A stretch of DNA of 64,000 nucleotides from Hymenopus coronatus. Its lineage: Eukaryota > Arthropoda > Insecta > Mantodea > Hymenopodidae. The DNA is taken from positions 443,501 to 507,500 of the forward strand of contig CM060891.1 in the NCBI GenBank assembly GCA_030762935.1, given 5' to 3'. The translations under genes were made by a program, and so were the position numbers. Below the pieces are notes generated by a model. The model saw only the letters and a program-made list of their open reading frames with translations. It did no database searches and was not told where the DNA came from. Positions 23,135 through 33,136 of the stretch are shown here, piece by piece; position 1 is the first letter of the stretch; each line of letters begins with the position of its first letter.

Positions 23135-24287
23135 GATGGCTAGAGCCAGTTTTTTTAGTGAAATTGAAATGTTGATATCAGTAAATGGCAATTCCCTGGT
23201 CTATATATTACACTCCATTACGGATAGCACATTTGGCTCAAATCGCATGGATGACCAATCTGGATGGCACTTTATCTTGCTTCTCTCAGTCACTAAGGTA
23301 AAATCTACATTGATATTAAATACCATGACCCAAAGTTACACCTTCAGTCTATAACAATTGTATAACTGAAGATAGAAGGTAATTGTATTGTGCTACCATC
23401 TAACCATAGATGGTGAAAGCAGCAGACTAGACAGCACTCTATCCTCATCTGTTTGTAACAGAGCTAAGTGCATGGTGAGAGGGGATGAGACCTTCAAAGG
23501 TTAGCTGCACTTCGCCATCTGACTATGAAATGTGCAACAGCTAAACTGGATGGCAAAGCAAAAGCTAGCATTGTATAGGGATGAGACCTTAAAGGCTGAT
23601 GTCCACAACAAGGTATCTTACTGAATAGAGCCATTGGGATATCATAAGTTGTCACTTAACGCATTCTACTGTTTCTCCATCATCATCATGTGTCATTCTC
23701 TGCAGTGCCTATGCAGTAAAAGTGGGTCTTAAAACATTACTTACTTAAAGGGGTCCTGAGTTTGCATGATGGTTAGGATGAGTTATGTTCATCATGAAAG
23801 ATGAACACTGTAAGCTGCTATCAAGCTCACTGTCCAACACAACCTTCCCTAAAGTACCATGTGTTTGTAGATTAGTGCAGCTTCTTCCACAAGTCAGCGG
23901 TACACAATCACTAGCTACTGCACCACAACACATGACGTGAACACATTCCCTATATCTCCAAAAACAATTCCAGTTTGCTTGCAAAAGTTCAAATGTCCTC
24001 ATTTCTCTCATTACTTTAAATTCCCCATAAATAAATATTGCACAGAGATAGGTCAGGGGAGTGAATGTCTGTTATAGTTGAAACAACGCACACAATCATT
24101 CATTTGTTAGTTATGGGAAAAAAAGTATTTAAAATATAATTTACATAAATGTGTGAATGAACTGTTGTGTCAAAAAATATGGGCCCGACAATTCTATGTG
24201 CATTCTCCACACTTTTGCAGCGTGAAGAATTTGGGAGACCAATATCTATTGTTTTTGAGTAAAACCATAATCTTGAAGACAAAAACA
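23135..24287. other. Non-coding stretch with a short repeated phrase
   Basis: No gene is supported. The phrase gggatgagaccttaaagg/gggatgagaccttcaaagg occurs near 23485 and 23578. It would be upstream intron of the 22866-23086 exon if that exon has earlier partners. Confidence 0.4.
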
Positions 24288-24597
24288 TGCTTCATCAGTA
24301 TCCCCCTCCATGGTGTAAATAAACCCAAGGTCGCAGGTTCAAACCTGGCGGAGGACGATGGATTTTTTTAGGTGTAAAAATCCTTAGCATGGCTTCCTTC
24401 GGAAGGGAAGTAAAGCCGTTGGTCCCATGTCATAGATTTCTGGCACTTAAAAATACCTCAAGCCTGATAAAGAGGCCTCTGAGCAAAATTAAGCGGTCTT
24501 TCATGCCCAATTTAGAAGGGGATGCTGAGAACCACAGCAGTTAAAGAGAGTCCATAAGTAACACGCCATTTACATTTTTTTTTTTTGCTTCATCAGT
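24288..24597 (+). mobile_element. tRNA-derived SINE, copy 2, with 12-bp target duplication
   Basis: The SINE body (24300-24585) is bracketed by tgcttcatcagt at 24288-24299 and 24586-24597. The head has lost most of the segment between box A and box B (ccatggtgtaaataaaccca...), while box B (ggttcaaacc) remains, so it was probably damaged after insertion. The copy ends in a run of about 12 T directly before the duplication. This shows that the family's 3' tail is T-rich rather than A-rich. Confidence 0.93.
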
Positions 24598-24849
24598 GCA
24601 AAAACTCATTGCAATTTTACAGGATATTGTGGTAGTAAAGCATGAATTAAAAGTTTCCACAGAAGCTAATATCTTGAAAATGTTGAGCATGTTCCTTGCT
24701 CTGTATTTATTGACATCAATAGTTGACCTGAAAATTATCTTGCAGAAATGTTTCACATAATCATCATACAGTAAAATGCATTGTTCTAAAGTGTGCTCAA
24801 GCATTATTTTTTTATTTCCTTTTTTTTAATTATTTCATTTATAAAGCCC

Positions 24850-25068
24850 CCTTTAACTTCAATGGTCATATCAGGGGCTATCACTTATACCACTGTAGGT
24901 TTCAGAACGTTAGGTTAATCAGCTTTATATTACTAAACAGATACACATTCACACTTCCAGACTCTGTGGGGGATAGGGAATAATTCTGGTTAAAGAAAAA
25001 TTGTCCACCCGAACCGGGAATCGCACCCAGGACTCTTGGGTGAGATGTCAGCTTGCTGACCATGAATA
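24850..25068 (-). mobile_element. Second SINE type with tRNA-like head
   Basis: Read on the minus strand, the head runs ggtcagcaagctgac (box A-like) to gggtgcgattcccgg (box B-like, one change from GGTTCGANTCC). A different body follows, ending near ggtttcagaac or beyond. The body does not match the five-copy SINE family in this window. The left limit is uncertain and no target duplication was found. The box A segment is itself an inverted repeat (gtcagc-tt-gctgac). Confidence 0.55.
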
Positions 25069-25490
25069 CAAGAAATAACTCAATTTTACTCTGAGCTGTG
25101 CAAAGATTTGTTTCCGTCATGGCAGAAGTGTCAGCTTGCTGACCATGGAACACAAGAAATAACTCAATTTTACTCTAAGCTGCGCACAGATTTGTTTCTG
25201 TCATAGCAGAAGTGTCAGCTTGCTGACCATGGAACACAAGAAATAACTCAATTTTACTCTAAGCTGTGCACAGATTTGTTTCTGTCATGGCAGAAGTGTC
25301 AGCTTGCTGACCATGGAACACAAGAAATAACACAATTTTACTCTAAGCTGCGCACAGATTTGTTTCTGTCATGGCAGAAGTGTCAGCTTGCTGACCATGG
25401 AACACACGAAATAACTCAATTTTACTCTATTTATTCTAAGTTGCGCACAGACTTGTTTCCGTCATGGCAGAAGTGTCAGCAGTAGGTCAG
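25046..25490. repeat. 84-bp tandem repeat derived from a SINE/LINE junction
   Basis: The units have an exact 84-bp period (phase mark ggaacacaag at 25147, 25231, 25315 and 25399), about five copies in all. Each unit joins gtcagcttgctgaccatg, shared with the head of the minus-strand SINE at its left, to ttttactctaagctgtgcac...ttgtttctgtcatggcag, shared with the LINE tail at 25757-25800. The array therefore looks like repeated duplication of a SINE-LINE junction. Since 84 is 28 codons, a plus frame stays open through it without being a gene. Confidence 0.9.
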
Positions 25491-25499
25491 GCATCAAGT

Positions 25500-25880
25500 G
25501 TGCAAGAGTATTTAGTATTTATTTGCTTAGTCATTAGATATATTAGTACAGTAGACATGGTCAAAATAATATATACAGGTAAGAGTCAGTCATATAACAA
25601 TTCTAGTATTATAAAATTCATCCAAATTGTACAATACATTGGCCATCAACCATTTTTTTACTTTAGCCTTAAACTGTATTACATTTAGATCTCTCATGAG
25701 GTCAGGAATAGTATATGGCATATCTGTTTTAATGGACAAGAAAGTACACAATTTTACTCTAAGTTGTGCAAAGGCTTGTTTCCGTCATGGCAGAATGTCA
25801 GGCAACAAGAGTTTAAGATCCGGCCAATCTGCGAGTACAGAGTATGTCTGTTTTAATGAGATGTACACAGTTTACCAATT
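25500..25880 (-). mobile_element. LINE 3' fragment (polymerase C-terminus)
   Basis: The minus-strand frame near 25610-25720 reads DLMRDLNVIQFKAKVKKWL and then LYNLDEFY. This resembles the extreme C-terminus of jockey-like polymerases (a short helix rich in K/F followed by an FYS/LDEF-like end). The preceding segment at 25730-25800 is the one recycled in the 84-bp tandem repeat. No catalytic motif remains. The call rests on weak similarity and position. Confidence 0.45.
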
Positions 25881-25894
25881 ACTCTAAAATAAAA

Positions 25895-26215
25895 AGGGCA
25901 CCATAACCTATTATTAGAAACTCAAAATAATACATTTTATTTGTAATGTAAATATCTTAAGTTAATCAAAATCATTAGACATTTTTGAGAAATATTAAAA
26001 TTCTGAAAAAGGTTCCCAACAGTAAATGGTAGTTTGTGGTGGGGAGGATTTTACTGAAAGCCTTTGTATCACATACTTGGAAGATCAAGAAGTTTATCCA
26101 CTTTTGTGTTTATCCAACTTTTCCTTTTTGAATTTGCACACCTCCACATAAGCACACATCAAAATACCTCCTCTGCCTAGTATGTACATGGTAAAGAAAG
26201 TAAAAATGGTTACTT
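25895..26215 (+). repeat. Dispersed repeat family, copy C (diverged)
   Basis: It aligns with copy B from about 16320: cattttatttgtaatgtaaatatc, ttagacatttttgagaaat, gtagtttgtggtggggaggattt, cctttgtatcacatacttggaag, then tatgtacatggtaaagaaagt at the end. It is more diverged than A and B, and the middle is shortened. Confidence 0.65.
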
Positions 26216-27234
26216 ATATCCAAAAGCCATAAATCCCAAATGGAGTTAAGATTGCAGTTGATGTGTTTACACCCCGGTTACTAGAAGGTGGAAGATGTGT
26301 CTCATCTCGCTCTGTTGTATGACAATGCTGTCCTACGCTCTGTGAAATCAAACATTTCAGTTTAGGAGTTGGTGACCACCTCCCCAAATGCTCCTCCTGT
26401 ATATCTGCTTCCTTGGAGTGATCGACGTTACCACGGCAGATTACTGACAGCTGGAGCGGTTAGCAGCACACCTAATGGTGAACTATAGCTTGAGTTTCGT
26501 GCACATAGTAATGAATGCCCATGCCAATACAGAGGCAGCCCAGAGAGAACAGAGTAGTTGTGATGGCAAAACATCAGAAACCAAGTACTTTCAAGAAGTG
26601 ATCGATGGTATACGAAATGAGTAGTGCATTAGTTCAAACAGGCCAAAAAAACTTTACATAATGATATTATAAACTCCAAAACTAAAGAGATAGCTGCAAA
26701 TAAATATTTCCATCGCATTACGTACTATTCCAGAACCATAATGTGGAGAATACACTTTTAACATGTTTTCACTTTTGTGTAGGGGTGGCCCCTGGGGTTG
26801 TGCCATGGCACCATTATTAAATAAAAAAGAAGTAGCTATATGTTCTGATTAGTGAATAACATTCTTTTCTCACGTAAAGCGCCGCACAGTTTTCTAAAGC
26901 TTACACCACTTCCAAAAGGGCAATGTCTGAGCTTATGTGTGTATAAGGCTGCTCTGGCGCAAGAATGCACTGTTCGCACCTAAATCCATCTGCTGCATTT
27001 TGATTAAATCCAGAGCAAAAATAGACACCAAATATACATGTTTTGCATACAATAATGCCATTAGGTTTTCAAATTATGGAGCATTATTTCAATATTTGTT
27101 TTTAGTTTTAAATATTAGTGATTTTTAAAGCCACAAATGCAAGCATATGCATATAAATATGTGCAATTTTCTGAGTTATTGTTCCTTTTAATTTGTAATG
27201 CACATCTAGGAATTGTCAGATCGCTAAATTACTA
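26216..27234. other. Non-coding stretch
   Basis: No gene, repeat or element can be supported. Short open frames are scattered and unconvincing. Confidence 0.45.
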
Positions 27235-27420
27235 GCATTTTTATTTTCTCTAGCATGTATCTACATACAAGGTACTATGTGTACATAGTAGCTATACAAG
27301 ATATTGTATTCCACCCAAAAATAGGATGTCAAGATTTCACCAGAAATATGTTTTGAGGTCCTCTGATCCAAAAAAAAGCCTTTTTCTTTCTATTTTGTGG
27401 ATTGTTCACAAGTGCATCTT
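27235..27420 (-). repeat. Dispersed repeat family, copy D (3' end only)
   Basis: The reverse complement matches the terminal part of copies A and B: aaaacatatttctggtgaaatc, tttttgggtggaatacaatat, actatgtacacatagt and agagaaaataaaaa. Only the last 180 bp or so of the family is present, in inverted orientation relative to A, B and C. Confidence 0.7.
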
Positions 27421-28540
27421 ATAAAATTCTGCATGAATTACTAGGCTCTGATCTTTTGTCTGCAACCTGTTGCATTTTCAATTTTTCCACCTCTTTAATT
27501 TTATTACAACATATTATGAAATATACCAGTTATTCACAAAATTATACAACAAATGAATGATACTGCATGAATAAACTGGCACCACCAAGCGCAGCCACCA
27601 CTGCAACAAATATCTCACCCTAGGCAACAATGACCTGTCTCTCCACGAGTAACCAACATTCACAATCTGAATACAGTAGAAGAATCCATATAGCATAGCC
27701 GAGGGTAGAGGGCCCTAAATTGCAAACGTAGCTCAGGGATTGAAAGGCCTAAGCCGTAAAGCTTAGGCGATGGATGTTTTTAGGAGAGGAGTGCAGAATA
27801 CGCGGCCGAAGGTGTGGATTAGGAGAGATGACAGAGCATAGCCGAGGGATCTGTGAAGTTAAAACCCCAAAGAATTAAGGCGTAACCGTAGGATGTATGA
27901 GGTGTAAACACATCCGAATATCGTGGTTTTTTGTTTTGGCGACATTTTCATAGGTTGGCAACATTCAGTTACCGCTATTCTTGTAGCTCATAGTAGACGA
28001 TGTAGTTGATAATGGGGTTACTTTCCGCATATAAGCAAGCTGGCAAGAACGGTGGGTACATAAAATGACTTCGTCTGAATATCATCTGCCTAATATATTC
28101 CTTCCTCTTTAATGAATTATTTTTAAATGTTTAGCATAGGACATATTTCGCACACCATTACCGAGATTGTAATACTACATGCAGGGATTCTACTCTACGG
28201 AAATAATGCAGTATAGCTGAAAATTAAAACTTTGGCATGTGATGTTCGTGCATCTGTTTTCTGTATTAAAATATTCCAAACGCTGCTGTGTGTAGAATCC
28301 TGGGTTAAACTGCTTTACTTGAAGCGTTTTTTTGTCGAACCACATAGCCAGTAACACCTTTTATTCAATACTTACGGTAATACTGCCTTGGATATTTTTA
28401 TATGTGATCTAAGTTAAGCAAGAACAAACTCGTGGTTGCTATTTTCTTATCCATAATGTATACGAATTACGCATCTTTTTTGTTTGATGTTTGTTTATCC
28501 ACACTACTAAGCACAAGGCTGCCAGAGCAGTAAAGAAGCA
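27421..28540. other. Non-coding stretch, locally GC-richer
   Basis: The phrase agcatagccgaggg occurs twice (about 27696 and 27836) in a GC-richer patch at 27690-27910. I see no coding frame or element structure. Confidence 0.4.
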
Positions 28541-28544
28541 CGCG

Positions 28545-28566
28545 TTGTGTCCAGCCGCCATGTTTT
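28545..28566 (-). promoter_or_regulatory. YY1/Pho-type motif
   Basis: The minus strand reads AAACATGGCGGCTGG, matching the AANATGGCGGC consensus of YY1/Pho, which is often found just downstream of animal transcription starts. It lies about 90 bp upstream of an ATG frame at 28651. Function is inferred from the motif alone. Confidence 0.35.
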
Positions 28567-28650
28567 GACTCTACAAGCTAACATATACACCATACGCGAC
28601 ATCTGTCAAATTAATTGTTTTTTAAGTTTTCGAAGTAAAGAACGAGGGAC

Positions 28651-28728
28651 AATGGAAGGGGAGGGATCTCTAGTTGAAGAAATATTTAATAGAATCTCTT
28701 TGGGGGGGCCTGTCAGAAGTTATTATTG
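28651..28728 (+). other. Short ATG frame, possible start of a host transcript
   Basis: A 25-codon plus frame, MEGEGSLVEEIFNRISLGG and six more residues, follows the YY1-type motif and a stretch with CpG sites. Its composition is protein-like, but it stops quickly and no consensus donor is obvious within it. It could be a first exon whose donor I cannot fix, an upstream ORF, or chance. Confidence 0.25.
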
Positions 28729-28759
28729 ATAAGTTGGTATTAATTAGTTAACATCGTGG

Positions 28760-29257
28760 CAAAGTAATAACTTAATTTTGTTCTAATTTACATATTTGCG
28801 GCAGTCGTATATAGGATACATGTACGTAAACACACGCACACATGTTTGGGAAAGGCTTGCATTCATTTCCAAGTTCACGTCAAAAAAAAAGGGTGATAAG
28901 TATCAGCGATATCGCAAAATTTTTTGGCTTTCACTGTGGGCTGCATGTATCGCACTCTGAGTCCGAGCAGTACACCTGTGAAGTTCTGGGATCATAAGTA
29001 CATTATTTGATAGTAATTATTTCTTGCGATAGCTGCTAAATGGGCGAATTAGCAAGAAGATTCTTATAAACCGGAGTAGCTTGCCAATTTTGTCTGCGAA
29101 TTTCCTTGCTTTTGCTTCTGCTATTCGAGAAACTACAACCAAATTCCACACACGTATTGACCATTATACTGGTTTAAAACTTACACTTTAAATGTACTAC
29201 TTAATTGAACATTAAAAACCACAAAATAAATAAGTACCTTAACCTATGTATTGTAAC

Positions 29258-29260
<3 letters not shown>
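28760..29260. other. Non-coding stretch
   Basis: Nothing can be supported beyond scattered CpG sites. It would be intron if 28651-28728 belongs to a transcript. Confidence 0.4.

Positions 29261-29261
<1 letters not shown>

Positions 29262-29308
<47 letters not shown>
29262..29308. repeat. (CA)n microsatellite
   Basis: About 23 uninterrupted CA units. Confidence 0.97.
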
Positions 29309-29309
<1 letters not shown>

Positions 29310-29310
<1 letters not shown>

Positions 29311-29520
29311 CCAAATCTAATACAGCGCACGCTCGCTTCGCTCGCATGCTTTGGTAAAACCAGTGGAAATTATTGAAATCAAAGTACAGGAAAATCAGTT
29401 TCTTTACACACTAACCTAAACCTATTACAGCGCATGCTCGCTTCGTTCGTATGCTTTGTTGATACTGCTTAAAATGACTAAAACCAAGTTACACGAAAAT
29501 CACGTATTTACACAACAATA
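29310..29520. repeat. Two-copy 106-bp direct repeat with GC-rich palindromic core
   Basis: The segments beginning near 29313 and 29419 both carry tacagcgcaygctcgcttcg followed by ctcgcatgcttt-like sequence. The core is nearly self-complementary (gcgcatgc, gctcgc-ttc-gctcgc). The two copies have diverged by point changes. The GC-rich core stands out in AT-rich surroundings and may be a dispersed element end. Confidence 0.7.
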
Positions 29521-30100
29521 ATGGATTCAGAACTCTAAAAACACAGAATCACTTTTAGAATCGGCAGGACGGCATATCGCGGTATTTTTTTATAAAAATG
29601 TTGAAAAATTATCGCCATGATGTAAAAAAAAAAAAACAAAAAAAAACAAAGAAACTCATGCCTTAAAAGCAATTATAAAGCGACTCTAGTGATCTAATAA
29701 CAAAACCACCAATGACGGTTTCACAACCTTTTAATGGTTATTGATAAGCAGTTTTCAAATATTGATAGTTCTGAATTTTGCAACATAAACGTCAACTATG
29801 AACGATTTAGACGCCACCTGTCTGATAACTAATGCAACAATAGAAATTGTTGTAAAAAAGTTAAGCAAACGAATACTTTTGGTATATTTTAATGTAAATC
29901 GCGTACTTTGTTGAAACTTTAAGCCCAAAAATAAACAAGATATGTTTTTAAAAGTTAGTAATACAATGTTACGTTGAGTAAAAGTGAAAAATCTAAGACC
30001 TAAATAGCTTTAGTGGTAGTTTAAGCGGGTGGAACCAAGATATAGTAATAATGTCCTTTAACCTACGAAACCTGTACTCATCTCAAACGTGTAGTTTATA
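29521..30100. other. AT-rich non-coding stretch
   Basis: No gene is seen. A-rich runs occur near 29625-29650. Confidence 0.45.
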
Positions 30101-30112
30101 AATATGGCGGCT
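30100..30112 (+). promoter_or_regulatory. Second YY1/Pho-type motif
   Basis: The plus strand reads AAATATGGCGGCTTG, matching AANATGGCGGC. It lies about 90 bp upstream of the coding-like segment that begins near 30190, in the same orientation. Motif match only. Confidence 0.35.
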
Positions 30113-30189
30113 TGATAAAAATGTGCTTTACTAAGCACAATTTCTTATCTATTATTTTTATATCTGTGGTAATAAGTGGCTATTCCTAG

Positions 30190-30645
30190 CCCAAGAGGCA
30201 GTGCTTCCAGGTCTTGAAGAAAATTTTCGGAGGTCGTAAAGAACAACATCCGGAGATTTGTCCACAATTTCCGAAGCCATTTTCGAAAATCACAGGCTTA
30301 AGAAAAGAATATTCAGTGACTGGGGGTCCGGCCAATGTAGAGGCCGTCGCCATGTCGCTAATATCTTCCGTTGAGCTAGAGTGGAAAGACAAGGATTTCT
30401 GCAGAAGTTCCTACTCGATCCAGATGACTTACACTTTGACTACGTATCCTTGGTGAAATATATAATACTGGAGTTAAGCCCCAAAGTCTTCGGTTGGATC
30501 TAATGCTAACATTAGATATGGATCAAAGAAACTAATCCTAGCGTAACCGCATTACATCTTATATTTAAAACCTTTGACTTTGTAAGCAGAGAACAGATAT
30601 ACCTTGTGGATGGAGGCCAACACGATATCTCAACCCAATATTACT
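30190..30645 (+). pseudogene. Unrecognised coding-like sequence with frameshifts
   Basis: Three consecutive plus-strand segments look like one protein broken by shifts. Segment 1 runs from an acceptor-like ctattcctag|ccc at 30189 to about 30395 (FGGRKEQHPEICPQFPKPF, then EYSVTGGPANVEAVAMSL). Segment 2, about 30398-30500, follows a shift near 30397 (FLLDPDDLHFDYVSLVKYII, ending in a stop). Segment 3, about 30538-30640, includes NPSVTALHLIFKTFDFVSRE and QIYLVDGGQHDIS. Composition and lack of low complexity favour real ancestry. I do not recognise the family. A host-gene relic, a retrocopy or a retroelement domain are all possible. The opposing strand has a 68-codon frame over segment 1, judged to be its shadow. 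Confidence 0.4.
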
Positions 30646-30675
30646 GGACGAATTCCTTGGTTTGATTCGTATTTC

Positions 30676-30936
30676 CTATAAGTACCTGTAAGTACTCGAT
30701 TCACGGGTCAGAATGCTAACTTTTGTACGTAGTGCGGCATTCCTAACTTTCAAGATTTTCTTTTTCAAAATAAGATTCTGAATTTGGACCTTATTTCTCT
30801 GCCGATAGTTGTTAACAGCAATTTTATTTAGCTCCCTTCTGCAAAAACGCTTCTCTGCACTGCCAAGTTGAGTCAAACACACACGGGATAACGACTTGTC
30901 GGAAAGAAGGCTTTGACGATGGAGCTCTTTGGGCAA
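30676..30936 (-). pseudogene. bZIP domain fragment, ATF4-like
   Basis: An 86-codon minus frame contains a canonical bZIP signature: N37-x7-R45 in the basic region (RRELNKIAVNNYRQR), then exactly nine residues to L55, followed by heptad leucines L62, L69 and L76. The basic region's N-K-x-A-x-x-x-Y-R-Q pattern is that of ATF4/5 factors, and KVSILTRE after the zipper also resembles them. These proteins dimerise through the zipper and bind DNA in the nucleus. The frame opens with TTG after an in-frame TGA and has no ATG, so it is an exon or a relic rather than a full gene. A possible donor, ACAG|gtactt, lies just before the terminal stop. The upstream acceptor is weak. The alternative is a retrocopy fragment. 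Confidence 0.6.
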
Positions 30937-30939
30937 CTG

Positions 30940-31683
30940 TTCTCAGATAGTTGCCCTTGGGGTAATGGTTAAGATAGGCACTCCCAAATTAATAATGAAT
31001 GAGAGGGTTGGGTCCGGCTTAAATGAAAACAAGAGCCGGGTTGACTTCACCTTAAATCAAGTTAATGAGTAATGAAAGGGCCGAGATCGAAACCGTTCTC
31101 TTCTCAAAAAGAAAATGACATAAAGAAAAGTCGGCGCTCCACCAAGGAGGTGAGACTGCAGATGTAACTTTGGGAAGAACACTACAGCTTAGCTTAGGTA
31201 ATCATGTCATGTTTAAATGGTTACTTTCAAGCAGTGATTTGAGAGATGTTGGTTTACATTTAGAAGTGGTTGATATTAACAGATTAACCATTAGTGGCGC
31301 TCCCCATTTGGGACATACCTTTAGGATATTTCAGCCGATATGTCCACTGAGCAGATAGCAGCCAGTAGACGGACGAGTCGTCTCCAAGTCGTTCTCATAC
31401 AAGCGACCAGAGACAAGAGACCCCGGCAAGCCCTAAACACTCACTTATATACTGTTCCATTCCCTAGGAGCTCCATCTATTGTTACCGTGGCATATCCCA
31501 TAAATGGCAAACAACCTCCCAGGTTTTGCGTTGGTTTCCAGGATTTTCCTAGAGACATGTGACATCCTTAGCGTTGCCTGATACAACTTTGTTCTACAAG
31601 TTTCTATCCTGGAAATGACGTCAAGGTAAAGTCCACTATGAGTGCCAAGGGATGTGGTGAACCTCTTATATCCTAAATAATCA
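30940..31683. other. Unassigned stretch
   Basis: GC content is higher than in the left part of the window. Open frames of 62-70 codons on the plus strand have no recognised motif. It may be part of the retroelement debris to the right. Confidence 0.4.
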
Positions 31684-31945
31684 TAAACTCTCAGCCGGAG
31701 TCAGAATTATAATTAGTTGCTTCTTCCGGGCTGAGAAGCCGTGGTCTGCTGGAATCTTCCCGACCAGACTTTTCGTTCACAGCTGCGTGGTCGTAGTCTT
31801 CTAGGTGAAGGTTTAGTCGCAATTGACTAGTTAGTTGTTTTTTTTTCTGAGTGGAGGGAAAAACATCCACCTTATGGACTGATTCGGGCAAGCCTGGAGT
31901 GTCGGGGTTTCCCATGTGAGCATACCGACTAAAAAATCCCTCCAC
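31684..31945 (-). repeat. Left arm of an inverted retroelement repeat
   Basis: Read on the minus strand, this stretch matches 33600-33775 on the plus strand: ctaaaccttcacctagaaga versus ctaaaccttcgcctagaaaa, and cagaccacggcttctcagcc identical in both. Translations agree too (LRLNLHLEDYD versus SLNLRLENYD, and RPRLLSPE in both). The arms face each other about 1.6 kb apart. They may be terminal repeats of the Penelope-like element between them, which often occurs as inverted partial copies. Confidence 0.7.
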
Positions 31946-31969
31946 CGGTAATTAGAAGGAAATAAAGAG

Positions 31970-32291
31970 AGGCGGTACCGAAAAAATAACTGTCATGTTA
32001 TTTATGGACGCTCTTTAACTGCTGTGGTTCACAGCGTCCCATTCTAAATTGGGCGTTAAAGACCGCTTAATTTTGCTCAGAGGCCTCTCAATCAGGCTTG
32101 AGGTTCTTTTACGTGCCGTAAATCTACGACACGGGACCAACGGCTTTACTTCCCTTCCGAAGGAAGCCATGCTAAGGATTTTTACGCCAGAAAAAATCCA
32201 TCGTCCTCCGCCGGGTTTGAACCCGTGACCTTGGGTATATGAAGTCAGCATGGTAACCATTACACCATGGAGGACGACAGGCGGTACCGAA
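31970..32291 (-). mobile_element. tRNA-derived SINE, copy 3, with 13-bp target duplication
   Basis: The SINE (31983-32278, minus) is bracketed by aggcggtaccgaa at 31970-31982 and 32279-32291, a perfect duplication. Box A (tggtgtaatggttacc) and box B (gggttcaaaccc) are intact, so it keeps a pol III promoter. The 3' region can form a hairpin from the 7-bp arms ggacgct and agcgtcc around a 20-nt loop. The tail is short and T-rich. This is one of the two best-preserved copies. Confidence 0.95.
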
Positions 32292-32308
32292 TGACTGCAC
32301 CCACGGAT

Positions 32309-32879
32309 TCAAGGTGATAATTGTCTGAAGCACTCAAAGTGGCCAAGGGAGTAGGAATGAGACTCTGGATACAGTCTTGGCCCAAGCCCAGGCTGCCCCC
32401 ACGGCGGATTCAGGGTGAGAAATGTAGGATTATGGTGTTGGTCTAAAGAAATCACTGGAGATGACGTGGGTGGCTTCTCTGATTTGAGAATGGTCGCCCC
32501 GGCGCAGTTGCTGGATCCTTCGGCGTCTTTAGAAGACTCCCACAATCTCCTCGAAGATCTACCGTATCCAAATGTAGTTCTGCCGTATGACCTCTTGAAT
32601 GAATAGGTCGCTGAGTAGTTGTACGTGAAGTTCTTGGAAACCTTGTATAGATGAGCCTATTATACGCTGATGTTTCTGCTGCAGTTCCTCCAGAGCTGTC
32701 AGCTTGGCCGTCAGATTTAGTAACTCCGAATGCAGGTCCTGAATAGCATCCATTACGCCCTGAGTTTCCTGCAGCAAGGTGTGTGTGCTTGGTGATGAAG
32801 TCGGTAGTGACTGCGATGACTGTGGAAGTGGCGATGTCCGGCTGGTGTTGGTCGCCTGCTCTTGTGGTAGCTGGGGCAC
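32309..32879 (-). pseudogene. Frameshifted ORF with a coiled-coil segment
   Basis: Two minus frames follow one another with a shift near 32550. The upstream one (32559-32879) has an S/T/P/Q-rich N-terminus and then a leucine-rich helical stretch (ELLNLTAKLTALEELQQKH) likely to form a coiled coil. The downstream one (32309-32545) is proline-rich. GC content is higher than in neighbouring AT-rich DNA. I do not recognise the family. The layout would fit a retroelement gag-like protein or an accessory DNA-binding protein of a DNA transposon. Confidence 0.35.
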
Positions 32880-33136
32880 TGCGCTTGCCCGGTTAAGTGT
32901 CCCGTACTACCATAGGTGGCACAGAACCGGCGATGGCGGCGGAGGTCGTGCCTAGGGCACTCAGATGCCCATAGACACAGCTCCGGCGGCAGGGTCGGTT
33001 TCGTTCTTGACTACTAACCTCGACGAGCAAAAGTCGCCCTAATAAGGGCAACCCTTATGCCAAGGTAGCGCCCAGATCCGCGCAGTCCTATAGGTCCACT
33101 CTTACAAGAGGTGTTGGGCCCCGGTCACAGTTAAAC

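Noticed and set aside
30186..30392. 68-codon minus ORF opposite the unrecognised relic
   Set aside because: It covers only the first segment of the relic, while the plus strand continues as coding-like over three segments.
32015..32260. 81-codon minus ORF with PGGGRWIFSGVKI and similar ORFs at 19935, 24153, 40307 and 42249
   Set aside because: These are translations of SINE copies on either strand and not proteins.
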